From: DATAUD01 sp036501665
Lineage (GTDB): Bacteria; Verrucomicrobiota; Verrucomicrobiia; Limisphaerales; Palsa-1400
Length of the DNA stretch: 64,000 nt
Assembly (NCBI GenBank): GCA_036501665.1
Contig: DASXZW010000063.1
Location: forward strand, 1-64,000
Reading direction: 5' to 3'
This document shows, piece after piece, positions 44,658-53,258 of this stretch (within the stretch, counting starts at the first letter, position 1; every line of letters starts with the position of its first letter). Below the pieces are notes generated by a model. It was not told the DNA's origin. It saw only the letters and a program-made list of their open reading frames with translations, and ran no database searches. The translations under genes were made by a program, and so were the position numbers.

Positions 44658-46796
44658 CTAGTTATGCGAGCTGATTCCGATGGATTTCAGAAACGGGTCG
44701 ATTGATTGCTTTCGACCGAGGAATTTTTCGATGGAGATTTCAACGTCGCGTGAATTGCCTTTTTCATAAATCTCATGTCGCAATCGTTCGCCGGCTCCAA
44801 TGTCGAAATATCCGTCCGGCGCTTTTTCGAAAACCGTCGCCATGTCAGCCGCAATGGCATCGGCCCACGCGTAACCGTAGTAGCCCGCATCGTAACCGTC
44901 CATGATGTGCGCAAAATAAGCGACCCACGCAGTGTCCGGTGGTTCCGGAAAAAACGTGTCGGCGGCAACCTTGTTCGCCAATGGGACTGTTTCATCAACA
45001 TTGTCCGCGTGGATTTGCGTATGAAGCGCGAGATCGGCCAGGCCAAAGGCGAGCTGGCGTCGATAATAGGTTCCTTCAATGGCCAGCTTCGACGCCTTGA
45101 GTTGGTCGAGAATGCTTGCCGGAATTTTCTTTGAAGGATCGCGATAATCGGCGGCGAAACTGTCAAGAACCTTTTTGTCCCACGCCCAGTTTTCCAGCAT
45201 TTGCGAAGGCGCTTCAACGAAATCGCCCGGAACGCTCGTGCCGGAGAACCGGGCATAGTGCGCGCGTGTCAAAATCGAATGCATCGCATGGCCAAATTCA
45301 TGAAAGAGCGTCACGACATCCTCGTGCGGCAGCAGTGAAGGGTGGTCGGCTTGGGGCGAAGGAAAATTGCAAATCAGCGCGACAACAGGACGCTGATAAC
45401 GCCCATCGTCCATCAACTTGCCGTCGATAATGCCGAATTCGGCGAAGTGATTGTATTTGCCTTCGCGCGGGAACATGTCGAGGTAGAAGAGACCCATCGG
45501 CTCTCCAGTCGCCGCGTCCGAAACGGCATAAAGCTGAAGATCATCAACCCATTTATACGGCGGCGTAACGCGCTGAAATTTCAATCCGAAAATTCGCTGG
45601 TAAATCGAAAACATCCCTTCGAGACAGCGTTGGTAAGGGAAATAAACTTTCAGCGCGTCCTCATCGACGGTGTACTTTTCCTTCTTGAGTTGGTTGGCGA
45701 AGTAACGCCAGTCCCAGAGTTTGATCTGCGCGTTGGCATCGCCGGTTTCCTTGGATTTCATCACGCGAAATTCAGCGATCTCGGAATCGAACTTGGGTTG
45801 AAGCCCGGTCCGCATACGTTCCAGAAAGTCGGTGGCGTTCTTCGCAGTTTTTGCCATTTTGACTTCAATCGCGTAATCGGCCCACGTCTTGTAGCCAAGG
45901 TCTTTTGCAATCGTGTCGCGAGTTACCAGGATTTGCTGGAGCAACGGAATGTTTTTTTCCATTGCCAATTGATCCCGCGCAGTCTGCATTTTAAGGCGCG
46001 TCTGCTCTTTTTTCGCATTTTCCTCGACGGTCAGGTAATGCCACGTGATGTTGGCCATGACAGTGTAAGTGCCATCGGCGTTTTTGATGCCCTTGCCGTC
46101 GAGAAAATCCTGCGGAACGCCTTCAAGGTCGTCTTGCGTGAAAATCAGTTTGTGCTCGGCTTTTGTGACGTTGCTTTTGAAATCCTCCGTCATGCCCGAA
46201 AGTTTTTTGCGGAGCGCCTCCACGTCGTCGCGTTCGGCCTTCGGCAAATCCAAACCGGCGCGACGATAATCGCGCATCGTGTCAGCAAGCAATTTGGCAT
46301 CCTCGCCTTGAAGACTTGGATGTGTATCCTCGTAAGCTTTCACCGCGCGGTAAACGTCTTCGCGATAATCAAGGCCAACGGCCCACGATTCGAGGGCTTT
46401 CAATTGTTCGGCTGCGGCGTCGCGAAGCGCTCCGTCTTGACTGGTTTCCTTGATGACGGAAAAGCGCTCTTCGGTTAGGCCAATGATGTAACCGACTTCA
46501 TCAAGAGCGCGAATCGTGTTGTCGAAAGTCACTCCGCCGGGCTGCAATCGGCCGACTTTGTCAAGAATGCCTTCGGCCTGGGAGATCGTTTGTTTCGAGG
46601 AAGATTCAATTTGGGCGCTCGTTGTTTCAAAGGTGGGAATCGAGATAATCGAATTATACTTCGCGGCTTCGTGCTGAAAATTCGCCAGGTTAAATTCCTT
46701 CGAGTCCGCGGAATTTGAGTTGCCTGGCGCAGTGCTGCAGGATTCGAGAACGAGCGCCATCGCGAAGGCTGCAAGAATTGAAAGTAGAATTTTCAT
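44658..46796 (-). CDS. M3-family metallopeptidase lipoprotein (Dcp/oligopeptidase A-like)
   Basis: A 712-residue lipoprotein: signal MKILLSILAAFAMALVLESC with Cys at 20. HEFGHAMH at 499-506 is the zinc site; the third ligand Glu lies about 25 residues on. It degrades oligopeptides, in the periplasm according to the signal. Its start at 46796 is only 44 bases from the divergent ABC-transporter gene (TTG 46841), so the two promoters must overlap or one start is further downstream. Confidence 0.9.
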   Translation of the reverse strand: MKILLSILAAFAMALVLESCSTAPGNSNSADSKEFNLANFQHEAAKYNSIISIPTFETTSAQIESSSKQTISQAEGILDKVGRLQPGGVTFDNTIRALDEVGYIIGLTEERFSVIKETSQDGALRDAAAEQLKALESWAVGLDYREDVYRAVKAYEDTHPSLQGEDAKLLADTMRDYRRAGLDLPKAERDDVEALRKKLSGMTEDFKSNVTKAEHKLIFTQDDLEGVPQDFLDGKGIKNADGTYTVMANITWHYLTVEENAKKEQTRLKMQTARDQLAMEKNIPLLQQILVTRDTIAKDLGYKTWADYAIEVKMAKTAKNATDFLERMRTGLQPKFDSEIAEFRVMKSKETGDANAQIKLWDWRYFANQLKKEKYTVDEDALKVYFPYQRCLEGMFSIYQRIFGLKFQRVTPPYKWVDDLQLYAVSDAATGEPMGLFYLDMFPREGKYNHFAEFGIIDGKLMDDGRYQRPVVALICNFPSPQADHPSLLPHEDVVTLFHEFGHAMHSILTRAHYARFSGTSVPGDFVEAPSQMLENWAWDKKVLDSFAADYRDPSKKIPASILDQLKASKLAIEGTYYRRQLAFGLADLALHTQIHADNVDETVPLANKVAADTFFPEPPDTAWVAYFAHIMDGYDAGYYGYAWADAIAADMATVFEKAPDGYFDIGAGERLRHEIYEKGNSRDVEISIEKFLGRKQSIDPFLKSIGISSHN

Positions 46797-46840
46797 GAAA
46801 TTTGATTCTGAATCTCATTGAATCATCCTAGATTAGCGCC

Positions 46841-47794
46841 TTGTTGGAAATCAAAAATCTCCAGCTTGACTTCGTTTCGCACGAGGGAAGCGTCAGGGCC
46901 GTGGACGGCGTTTCACTGTCCATTGGCGACGGCGAAACTGTCTGCCTCGTCGGCGAAAGCGGGTCGGGGAAAAGCGTGACGGCGCTGTCAATTGGAAGAT
47001 TGTTGCCAACGCCGCCTGCCTGCTACCCGTCGGGGCAAATCCTGCTCGAAGGGCGCGACGTTTTGAAAGCATCCAAACGCGAACTGCGGGAGTTGCGGGG
47101 CCGTAGCGTCAGTTATATTTTTCAGGAACCGGGTGCCTCGCTCAACCCGGTCATGCGCGTCGGCGCGCAAATCATGGAATCGCTCAAATTGCATCGGCCC
47201 GATGCTGCGACGCCTGATGAAGTGGTTCGGCTGCTCAAGTTGGTCGGAATTCCCGCCCCGGAAACGCGTGCGCGAAATTATCCGCACGAAATGTCCGGTG
47301 GAATGCAGCAGCGCGTGATGATCGCCATCGCCATCGCGTCTGAGCCGAAATTGCTGATTGCTGACGAGCCCACGACCGCCCTCGACGTGACGATTCAGGC
47401 GCAAATTCTGGATTTGCTCGCACAATTAAAGAAGCGACTTGGAATGAGTTTGCTTTTGATCACGCATAATCTGGCGATCGTGGGGCAGATCGCCGACCGC
47501 GTCGCCGTTATGTATGCGGGCCAGATTGTTGAGATGGCTCCGGCGAGGGGATTATTGCGGCGCCCCCTCCATCCTTACACACAAGCCCTTATAAATTCCG
47601 CGCCGAAACTTGGCGCAAAGACCGAACGATTGGTGAATATTCCGGGTAACGTGCCCAGGCTGGGTTCGATGCCGTCGGGCTGCCGATTCCATCCCCGTTG
47701 CGCGAAGGCGCGCCCGGACTGTTCGAGCAACAAACCAGAGTTGGTTGAAGTCGAACCGGGCCGATTTGTCCGTTGCCCTTATTGGAACCAATGA
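46841..47794 (+). CDS. Peptide-type ABC transporter ATPase (OppD/DppD-like)
   Basis: A 317-residue ATPase. The frame opens at TTG TTG (46841), continuing EIKNLQLDFVSHEG. Walker A GESGSGKS, signature MSGGMQQR and Walker B LLIADEPT are intact. The C-terminal HPRCAKARPDC domain is typical of Opp/Dpp D subunits. It overlaps the OppF-like gene by four bases. No permease or binding protein is adjacent. Confidence 0.88.
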   Translation: MLEIKNLQLDFVSHEGSVRAVDGVSLSIGDGETVCLVGESGSGKSVTALSIGRLLPTPPACYPSGQILLEGRDVLKASKRELRELRGRSVSYIFQEPGASLNPVMRVGAQIMESLKLHRPDAATPDEVVRLLKLVGIPAPETRARNYPHEMSGGMQQRVMIAIAIASEPKLLIADEPTTALDVTIQAQILDLLAQLKKRLGMSLLLITHNLAIVGQIADRVAVMYAGQIVEMAPARGLLRRPLHPYTQALINSAPKLGAKTERLVNIPGNVPRLGSMPSGCRFHPRCAKARPDCSSNKPELVEVEPGRFVRCPYWNQ

Positions 47795-48753
47795 ACCTCG
47801 CATCGGAAAACCCTCTGCTGGAAGTGCGGAACCTAAAGGTCCATTTCCGCGTGAAAGAAGGCTTCGTTAAAGCGGTCGATAATGTCAGCTTTGCGATTCA
47901 GCCGGGCGAGACGCTTGGTTTGGTCGGCGAAAGCGGTTGCGGCAAAACGACGCTTGGCCGCGCCATCGCGAAATTGGTCGAGCCGACCAGCGGCAGCATT
48001 TTGCTCAACGGCGAGGACATCGCGAAGCTGTCCAGCTCCGAATTGCGGGCACGTCGGCGGCAGTTGCAAATGATTTTTCAGGACCCTTACAGTTCGCTTG
48101 ATCCGCGCATGACGGCGGGGGAAAGCATAGGCGAGGCGCTGGATATTCATGGGTTGGCGAAGGATGCGGCGGACCGCCAACGACGAATCGAGAAATTACT
48201 CAAATCCGTGGGACTCGATGCCGAACACGCCATGCGGTATCCGCACGAATTCAGCGGTGGCCAGCGACAGCGCATCGGAATCGCCCGCGCGCTGGCCGTC
48301 GAACCGAGGCTCATTATTTGCGACGAACCGATCAGCGCCCTCGATGTTTCTGTGCAGGCGCAAATCATCAATCTCCTGCAAGACCTCCAACGCGAGCGCG
48401 GCATGGCGTATCTTTTTGTGGCGCACGATTTGACGGTGGTGGAGCACATCAGCCGCCGCGTCATGGTGATGTATCTCGGCAAAATCGTGGAATTGGGAAA
48501 TGCAAATGCCGTTGTCCAAACTCCCAAACACCCTTACGCACAGGCATTAATTTCGGCGGTGCCGCAAATCGACGAAACCGCGCCGCGATCGCGAATTTTG
48601 CTGTCTGGCGAAATGCCGTCACCAATCAATGTGCCCTCCGGATGCCCATTTCATCCGCGTTGTCCAATCGCCGTCGAGCGATGCAAAGTTGAAGTGCCCT
48701 TGTTTCGGGAGATCAACGCGGCACATTGGGCTGCGTGCCATTTGGCAAAGTAG
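47791..48753 (+). CDS. Peptide-type ABC transporter ATPase (OppF/DppF-like)
   Basis: A 320-residue ATPase from the ATG at 47791 (ATGA overlap). Walker A GESGCGKT, signature FSGGQRQR, Walker B LIICDEPI and the C-terminal HPRCPIAVERC block are present. With the preceding protein it would form the ATPase pair of an oligopeptide or nickel-type importer. The membrane subunits are not found within the window. Confidence 0.9.
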   Translation: MNLASENPLLEVRNLKVHFRVKEGFVKAVDNVSFAIQPGETLGLVGESGCGKTTLGRAIAKLVEPTSGSILLNGEDIAKLSSSELRARRRQLQMIFQDPYSSLDPRMTAGESIGEALDIHGLAKDAADRQRRIEKLLKSVGLDAEHAMRYPHEFSGGQRQRIGIARALAVEPRLIICDEPISALDVSVQAQIINLLQDLQRERGMAYLFVAHDLTVVEHISRRVMVMYLGKIVELGNANAVVQTPKHPYAQALISAVPQIDETAPRSRILLSGEMPSPINVPSGCPFHPRCPIAVERCKVEVPLFREINAAHWAACHLAK

Positions 48754-48806
48754 CAGGGGTGAGTTAACGTTTTTACTTCGACGCAAACTTTTTTGATGAT
48801 CTGATT

Positions 48807-49199
48807 ATGCTGCAATTCTCACACGTGCTGATTTACGTAAAAGACATGGAACGCGCCGCGAAATGGTATGAGGACATTCTTGGTTTTGATGTCCAGCATA
48901 TGTCCGCGCCGCATTATGCGACCCTTTACAACGAGCCGATGAGTATTCGACTTGACTTACATCCCGATCCTTCCGGGCAAAATGTCGGTCGCGGTTCGAT
49001 GGTTTATTTTGCTTCCCATGATTTGGATGACGCAATTGACTTGCTCCGCCGTCAGAACGTCGCCGTAAGCGAGCCTCGCCAGCGCGGAGAAAGCCCGCGA
49101 TTTACCGAATTTGCCGACAGTGAAGGAAATCCACTCGGTTTGTATGAGATGCCCCTGTTTCAAACTTCTAAATCGAAGAAAACCGAAGACGAAGCGTAG
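48807..49199 (+). CDS. VOC-superfamily (glyoxalase-like) protein
   Basis: A 130-residue protein of two beta-alpha-beta-beta-beta halves: MLQFSHVLIYVKDMERAAKW, YEDILGFDV; later GRGSMVYFASHDLDDAIDLL and FADSEGNPLGLYEM. The metal ligands are not certain. Members include glyoxalases, dioxygenases and antibiotic-binding proteins, so a more exact call is not justified. Confidence 0.85.
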   Translation: MLQFSHVLIYVKDMERAAKWYEDILGFDVQHMSAPHYATLYNEPMSIRLDLHPDPSGQNVGRGSMVYFASHDLDDAIDLLRRQNVAVSEPRQRGESPRFTEFADSEGNPLGLYEMPLFQTSKSKKTEDEA

Positions 49200-49271
49200 T
49201 TTTGAAGTTCAGTGACGAAAGTAAGGACAGGCAGTTGCGCCAAGGCGATGTGCTCTCGTCGCATATTTTTC

Positions 49272-49901
49272 AGCGCCAACGGCGCGTTTCAATCCAGCCC
49301 AGGGCAACGCCCTGGGGACTACAGCCAGCCTACACAGCAAAGCCCTGAAAGGGCGATTTAATCCCACACATAACGTTCATCGAACTCTAAGCCGTGTTTT
49401 TGCAAAAACATGCGATATTCTTCTTGAAACGATTTTTTCCGATGGTGTTCGTTTTGCGCCGCAATGTATTTTCGCACGGCGTCAATATTTGATTCGCTGA
49501 CCGCAAATGCCCCATACCCAGCCTGCCAGGCAAAGTTGCGGAAATCTGCTCCTTGCGTCTTTATCCATTTGGAGGAGGTCTTTTTGACTTTTTCGACGGC
49601 TTGGCTGATGGACACCGTTCGCGAAAGGTCAAACAAGATGTGAATGTGGTCGTCCACGGAATTAATTAAATTTGCGGGACATCCGAAATCCTTCAAGACG
49701 GTGGCCATATACGCATGCAACGAATCGCGCACGGCATCGTGTATAAATGGTTCACGGTTTTTGGTGCTGAAGACGAGGTGAATATGCAATCTTGCGAGAG
49801 ATTGTGGCATCGGTTAAATCGCCCTTTCAGGGCTTTTTAATATTCACGTTTGTTTTCCCAGGGCGTTGCCCTGGGCTGGATTAACACGCGCCTTTGGCGC
49901 T
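49272..49901. mobile_element. REP-type unit with framing palindromes around a RAYT transposase
   Basis: Three palindromic blocks lie on each side of the transposase and mirror each other. 49341-49361 and 49814-49834 are a perfect 21-bp inverted repeat. 49291-49316 and 49857-49882 are a perfect 26-bp inverted repeat holding cccagggc/gccctggg. 49272-49287 and 49886-49901 differ by one base. The gene stop lies inside the left inner arm. The layout matches REP sequences mobilised by their own tyrosine transposase. Confidence 0.85.
49358..49810 (-). CDS. REP-associated tyrosine transposase (IS200/Y1-type)
   Basis: A 150-residue HUH enzyme: H55-I-H57 in DDHIHILFD and Tyr115 in RKYIAAQNEHH, with FAWQAGYGAFAVS between. 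The Y1 protein nicks and joins single-stranded DNA at hairpins. The palindromes flanking the gene are its likely substrate. The gene appears intact. Confidence 0.92.
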   Translation of the reverse strand: MPQSLARLHIHLVFSTKNREPFIHDAVRDSLHAYMATVLKDFGCPANLINSVDDHIHILFDLSRTVSISQAVEKVKKTSSKWIKTQGADFRNFAWQAGYGAFAVSESNIDAVRKYIAAQNEHHRKKSFQEEYRMFLQKHGLEFDERYVWD

Positions 49902-50081
49902 AACCATTTTAATTGGCATGTCATGGATTTCAGCAGAGACTGACGCATTCATTGATCCGCCGCATGCTGATATTTGCGCAGCATCGTTATTCCAAAATGG
50001 CGGCCGGATCGAGCACAAAACTAAAACCAAATTTGCGATTGATTCCTTCCCTGTGGCTGGAGTCGTGTTATCATATTGTTT

Positions 50082-50534
50082 ATGAATTTGGATGACAAAC
50101 AGCGCCAGGCGGTCGCCGCCTGGATCAACGATGGTTTGAAGCTTTCGGAAATTCAAAAACGTCTTGAGTCCGATTTCGGTTTGCGAATCACCTATCTGGA
50201 CGTCCGATTGCTGGTGGATGATTTGAAACTTCAGCCGAAGGACCCGCCTCCTCCGCCAAAACCCGCTGAGCCTGTCAAACCAGAACCCTCGGCGGAAGCC
50301 GCAGGGGAACCCGGCGCTGGCGGCGTTAGCGTGACCGTCGATCAACTGACCCGGCCCGGCGCGTTGGTCAGTGGCAAGGCCAAATTCAGCGACGGAAAAA
50401 GCGCAGACTGGTTCCTCGATCAAACGGGTCGCCTTGGACTCGCTCCGGCTGAGAAGGGTTACAAACCGCCTGCCGCCGATTTGCAGGAGTTTCACGTCGC
50501 GCTGCAGGCTGAGCTGCAAAAATTGGGATACTAA
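50082..50534 (+). CDS. Conserved protein with N-terminal helix-turn-helix-like segment
   Basis: A 150-residue protein from ATG 50082. Residues 1-48 (DDKQRQAVAAWINDGLKLSE, IQKRLESDFGLRITYLDVRL) look like a small DNA-binding-type helical domain. A Pro/Glu-rich linker (52-75) leads to a C-terminal beta-strand part (DGKSADWFLDQTGRLGL). I cannot name the family. Its stop is six bases before pgl, so it belongs to the run that follows. Confidence 0.7.
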   Translation: MNLDDKQRQAVAAWINDGLKLSEIQKRLESDFGLRITYLDVRLLVDDLKLQPKDPPPPPKPAEPVKPEPSAEAAGEPGAGGVSVTVDQLTRPGALVSGKAKFSDGKSADWFLDQTGRLGLAPAEKGYKPPAADLQEFHVALQAELQKLGY

Positions 50535-50540
50535 TTTTCC

Positions 50541-51254
50541 GTGACGGAGATCAGGACATTTGCCAACGACACCGCGCTCGCTCGCGCGGCTGCGGCAGAT
50601 TGGCTCGACTTGGTTCGCAAGAGGTCTGAGCCGCATTTGGTGGCATTTTCAGGGGGGCGAATTGCGAAGACATTTTTCACGGAGATTGTCGCTGCAGCAA
50701 AGAAATCGGGCGTTGCTCTCGGAAATGTGGAATTTTTTTGGGCCGACGAACGATGCCTTCCTCCCGACGATGCCGAAAGTAATTTTTGCCTTGCGGAAGA
50801 AAATCTCTTTCGCCCGATGAAGATCGCGCCACACAAAGTTCACCGTCTGAAAGGCGAAGTTGCTCCGAAAGACGCAGTGGCCGAAGCCAATGAAACGATT
50901 CGCCGAATTGCCCCAGAGGATGCTGGCGGAATTCCTGTGCTTGACGTAATTTTTCTCGGGATCGGTCCCGATGGCCATATCGCTTCGCTCATGCCCAATG
51001 CGCATCCGCAAGTAATCCAAAGCCGCGAGCCATTCGTCCACGTTGACAATTCGCCCAAGCCGCCACCCAATCGGATCAGCATGACCTATCCGGTTTTGGC
51101 CGCCGCGAAACAAGTTTGGACGCTGATTTCGGGAGATGGAAAGGCTGAGGCGTTTCGCGAATCACTTCGCCCCAACGGCACGACGTCGTTCGCGCGAGTT
51201 CTACAATCGCGAAAGGAAACGCGAATTTACTCCGACATCGGAGCGCCCGAATGA
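50541..51254 (+). CDS. pgl: 6-phosphogluconolactonase
   Basis: A 237-residue enzyme with a GTG start. Family motifs: VAFSGGRIAKTFF (usual S-G-G), FFWADERCLP and GIGPDGHIASLMPN. It hydrolyses 6-phosphogluconolactone in the oxidative pentose phosphate pathway. No zwf or gnd gene is next to it. Co-directional and tightly spaced with the flanking genes. Confidence 0.9.
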   Translation: MTEIRTFANDTALARAAAADWLDLVRKRSEPHLVAFSGGRIAKTFFTEIVAAAKKSGVALGNVEFFWADERCLPPDDAESNFCLAEENLFRPMKIAPHKVHRLKGEVAPKDAVAEANETIRRIAPEDAGGIPVLDVIFLGIGPDGHIASLMPNAHPQVIQSREPFVHVDNSPKPPPNRISMTYPVLAAAKQVWTLISGDGKAEAFRESLRPNGTTSFARVLQSRKETRIYSDIGAPE

Positions 51255-51275
51255 TTCGTTGGGAGGAGACCAGGA

Positions 51276-53153
51276 ATGACCATCAAGGTCCAATGTCCCT
51301 GCGGCGCCAAATACTCGTTTGACGTTGAGCCGGTGGACGGGCGAATGCCGTTCGCGGTGAAATGCCCCACCTGCAACACCGACGGCACCGAGTTAGCCAA
51401 CCAGGCAATCGCCGCGCAACCTCGTGGACAGAATCTGCGCGTAGCTGCGGCGTCGCCCGCGCCCGAGGAAGAAATCGCTCCAATCCTGAGGCCGAAGCCG
51501 ATATCGGTGACAACCGTGGAGAAGTTGCGCGTTCAGCGAAGAAAGTCGCAGCACGCAACCTGGCTCGGTTGGGGGGTGGCAGTGTGCATTCTGGCGATAT
51601 TTGGCGGGTGGCTGTGGTACGTTTTCTTCGGCACAAAACCGCGCCTGGAATATTCGCTGAATATTCCCGGGCCGGAGACCAGTTGGAAGGCGGGCTTCCT
51701 GAACGAGGGAACCATTCTTCTTGTCAATCCGGCCCACGCCACAGCCCACCAGCTTGGGAATGACAAAAACCTTTGGAACACGCCGATGGCGGCGGATGCC
51801 CCATCCGACGGATCGGGGCCGCAGCCAAGAACTTTTACCGACTCCAACAGCGTTTGGATTTGCTCCGGCAACAAAGTCCTTTGGCTCAACGCCGCATCGG
51901 GGCAAATCAAGCAGACCATCCCGGTTTCCGGCGAGTTAAAGAGCTTCACGCCGACGACCTCCAACATTCTTGTTGTTTCCTCAACGAGCGATACAAACCG
52001 AGTCGCCTTGCAAATCGACCTTGCCACCGGCCAGTCCACCACGCGCGAAATCGTCGTGCCGCGCTCGGAAAAACACGAGATGCCCAATGAACTCCCGCCC
52101 AACGTCCAGCCGACCGCCGGTGTCCTGCTGTCGCAGGCGATGGATGAGAAAAAATTCAGCAAGCCGCTGGATGCGATGAGCAGCGAGTTTTTTTCCGCGG
52201 GCGACAACCTGGTTGAGTTGCGCGTGAAATTGCTTGAACCGAAAGTCACTTACATCAAGTCGATCAAATCTCATCTTGACGGAAATACCACCGCGTCGTC
52301 GAGCATGGCCGACGTTGAGGAGGATGTTTTCAACGACATTAAGCGCGACCAGACCGGCGGCGTCAAAGCTATCGACGAAAGCCTCTATGAAGTAAAACTT
52401 CGCCGGTGGACCGGGGAAACGCCGATCGAGTGGACCGCGCCGGTCAGAGGCGTTCCAATGTTTTTCCCCATGAAAACCGTCGATCTTCTTGTGGCGGGGC
52501 CATCACTCACTGTTTTTGACAAACAAAACAAAAAACTCTTCGAAGCGAAATTAAGTTACCCGATCAACGACCGATTTGCGCCGGACAGGTGGGACCGTCA
52601 TTCCGCTCCGGCGGTGGAAACCAACGGAAACCTTTACTTTTTTGACAAAGGTGTCTTGACAGCATTCGCTTTGCCCGGCGGCGATATTAAATGGCGCGCC
52701 ACCAGCGTCGGGGTCACCAATATAATTGGCGATGGCGCCGGGGCGCTTTACATCGGCACCACGACCGCCGCTCCGGAGGACATTCAATATTCCGACCAAC
52801 TCACCTTTCAAAATGCTCATCCCCTCGTGCTCAAAGTGGACGCGGCGTCAGGGAAAATTCTCTGGGAAGCGGAGAATGTCGGACAGCAATGTTACCTCAC
52901 CGGCAAATACCTTTACACTTCGATGGTCACCAAGGGAGGCATGGCGATTACAAAGGGTCTCGCTGATGCTTTGAACGCGCCGGAGCCTGACGCGCCCTCA
53001 TATCTTCACATTCGCAGGCTTGATCCGCTGAACGGCAAAGTGCTGTGGGATTTTTACCGCAAAGAAGCGCCGGACGAATTTTCGTTTGACCAGAATCGCT
53101 TCCTGATTCGGTACAGCGACCGCGTTCAGGTTTGGAAATTTTTGGATTACTGA
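51276..53153 (+). CDS. Membrane-anchored PQQ-like beta-propeller protein with N-terminal zinc ribbon
   Basis: A 625-residue protein. Cys pairs C7/C9 and C30/C33 (CPCG, CPTC) form a zinc-ribbon-like N-terminus inside the cell. One membrane helix is at 95-118. Residues 130-625 are an extracytoplasmic propeller of PQQ-binding-like repeats (NVLWLNAASGQ-style blades, LVLKVDAASGKILWEAE, LDPLNGKVLWDFY). No catalytic dehydrogenase residue is evident. It might act as a scaffold or sensor. It is 105 bases before the ARC gene. Confidence 0.72.
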   Translation: MTIKVQCPCGAKYSFDVEPVDGRMPFAVKCPTCNTDGTELANQAIAAQPRGQNLRVAAASPAPEEEIAPILRPKPISVTTVEKLRVQRRKSQHATWLGWGVAVCILAIFGGWLWYVFFGTKPRLEYSLNIPGPETSWKAGFLNEGTILLVNPAHATAHQLGNDKNLWNTPMAADAPSDGSGPQPRTFTDSNSVWICSGNKVLWLNAASGQIKQTIPVSGELKSFTPTTSNILVVSSTSDTNRVALQIDLATGQSTTREIVVPRSEKHEMPNELPPNVQPTAGVLLSQAMDEKKFSKPLDAMSSEFFSAGDNLVELRVKLLEPKVTYIKSIKSHLDGNTTASSSMADVEEDVFNDIKRDQTGGVKAIDESLYEVKLRRWTGETPIEWTAPVRGVPMFFPMKTVDLLVAGPSLTVFDKQNKKLFEAKLSYPINDRFAPDRWDRHSAPAVETNGNLYFFDKGVLTAFALPGGDIKWRATSVGVTNIIGDGAGALYIGTTTAAPEDIQYSDQLTFQNAHPLVLKVDAASGKILWEAENVGQQCYLTGKYLYTSMVTKGGMAITKGLADALNAPEPDAPSYLHIRRLDPLNGKVLWDFYRKEAPDEFSFDQNRFLIRYSDRVQVWKFLDY

Positions 53154-53258
53154 CCGGCGGAACTTAAATTATACCACACTTTGCGGCGTTTGCCGGAAAA
53201 AGTTTTTTTGCGAACTCTTCTGGTTGCAAATAGTTGAGTCGGGAATAAGTTTGTGTTC

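Noticed and set aside
45342..46478. 378-codon frame opposite the M3 peptidase
   Set aside because: The minus strand has HEFGH and a lipobox; this frame is a shadow.
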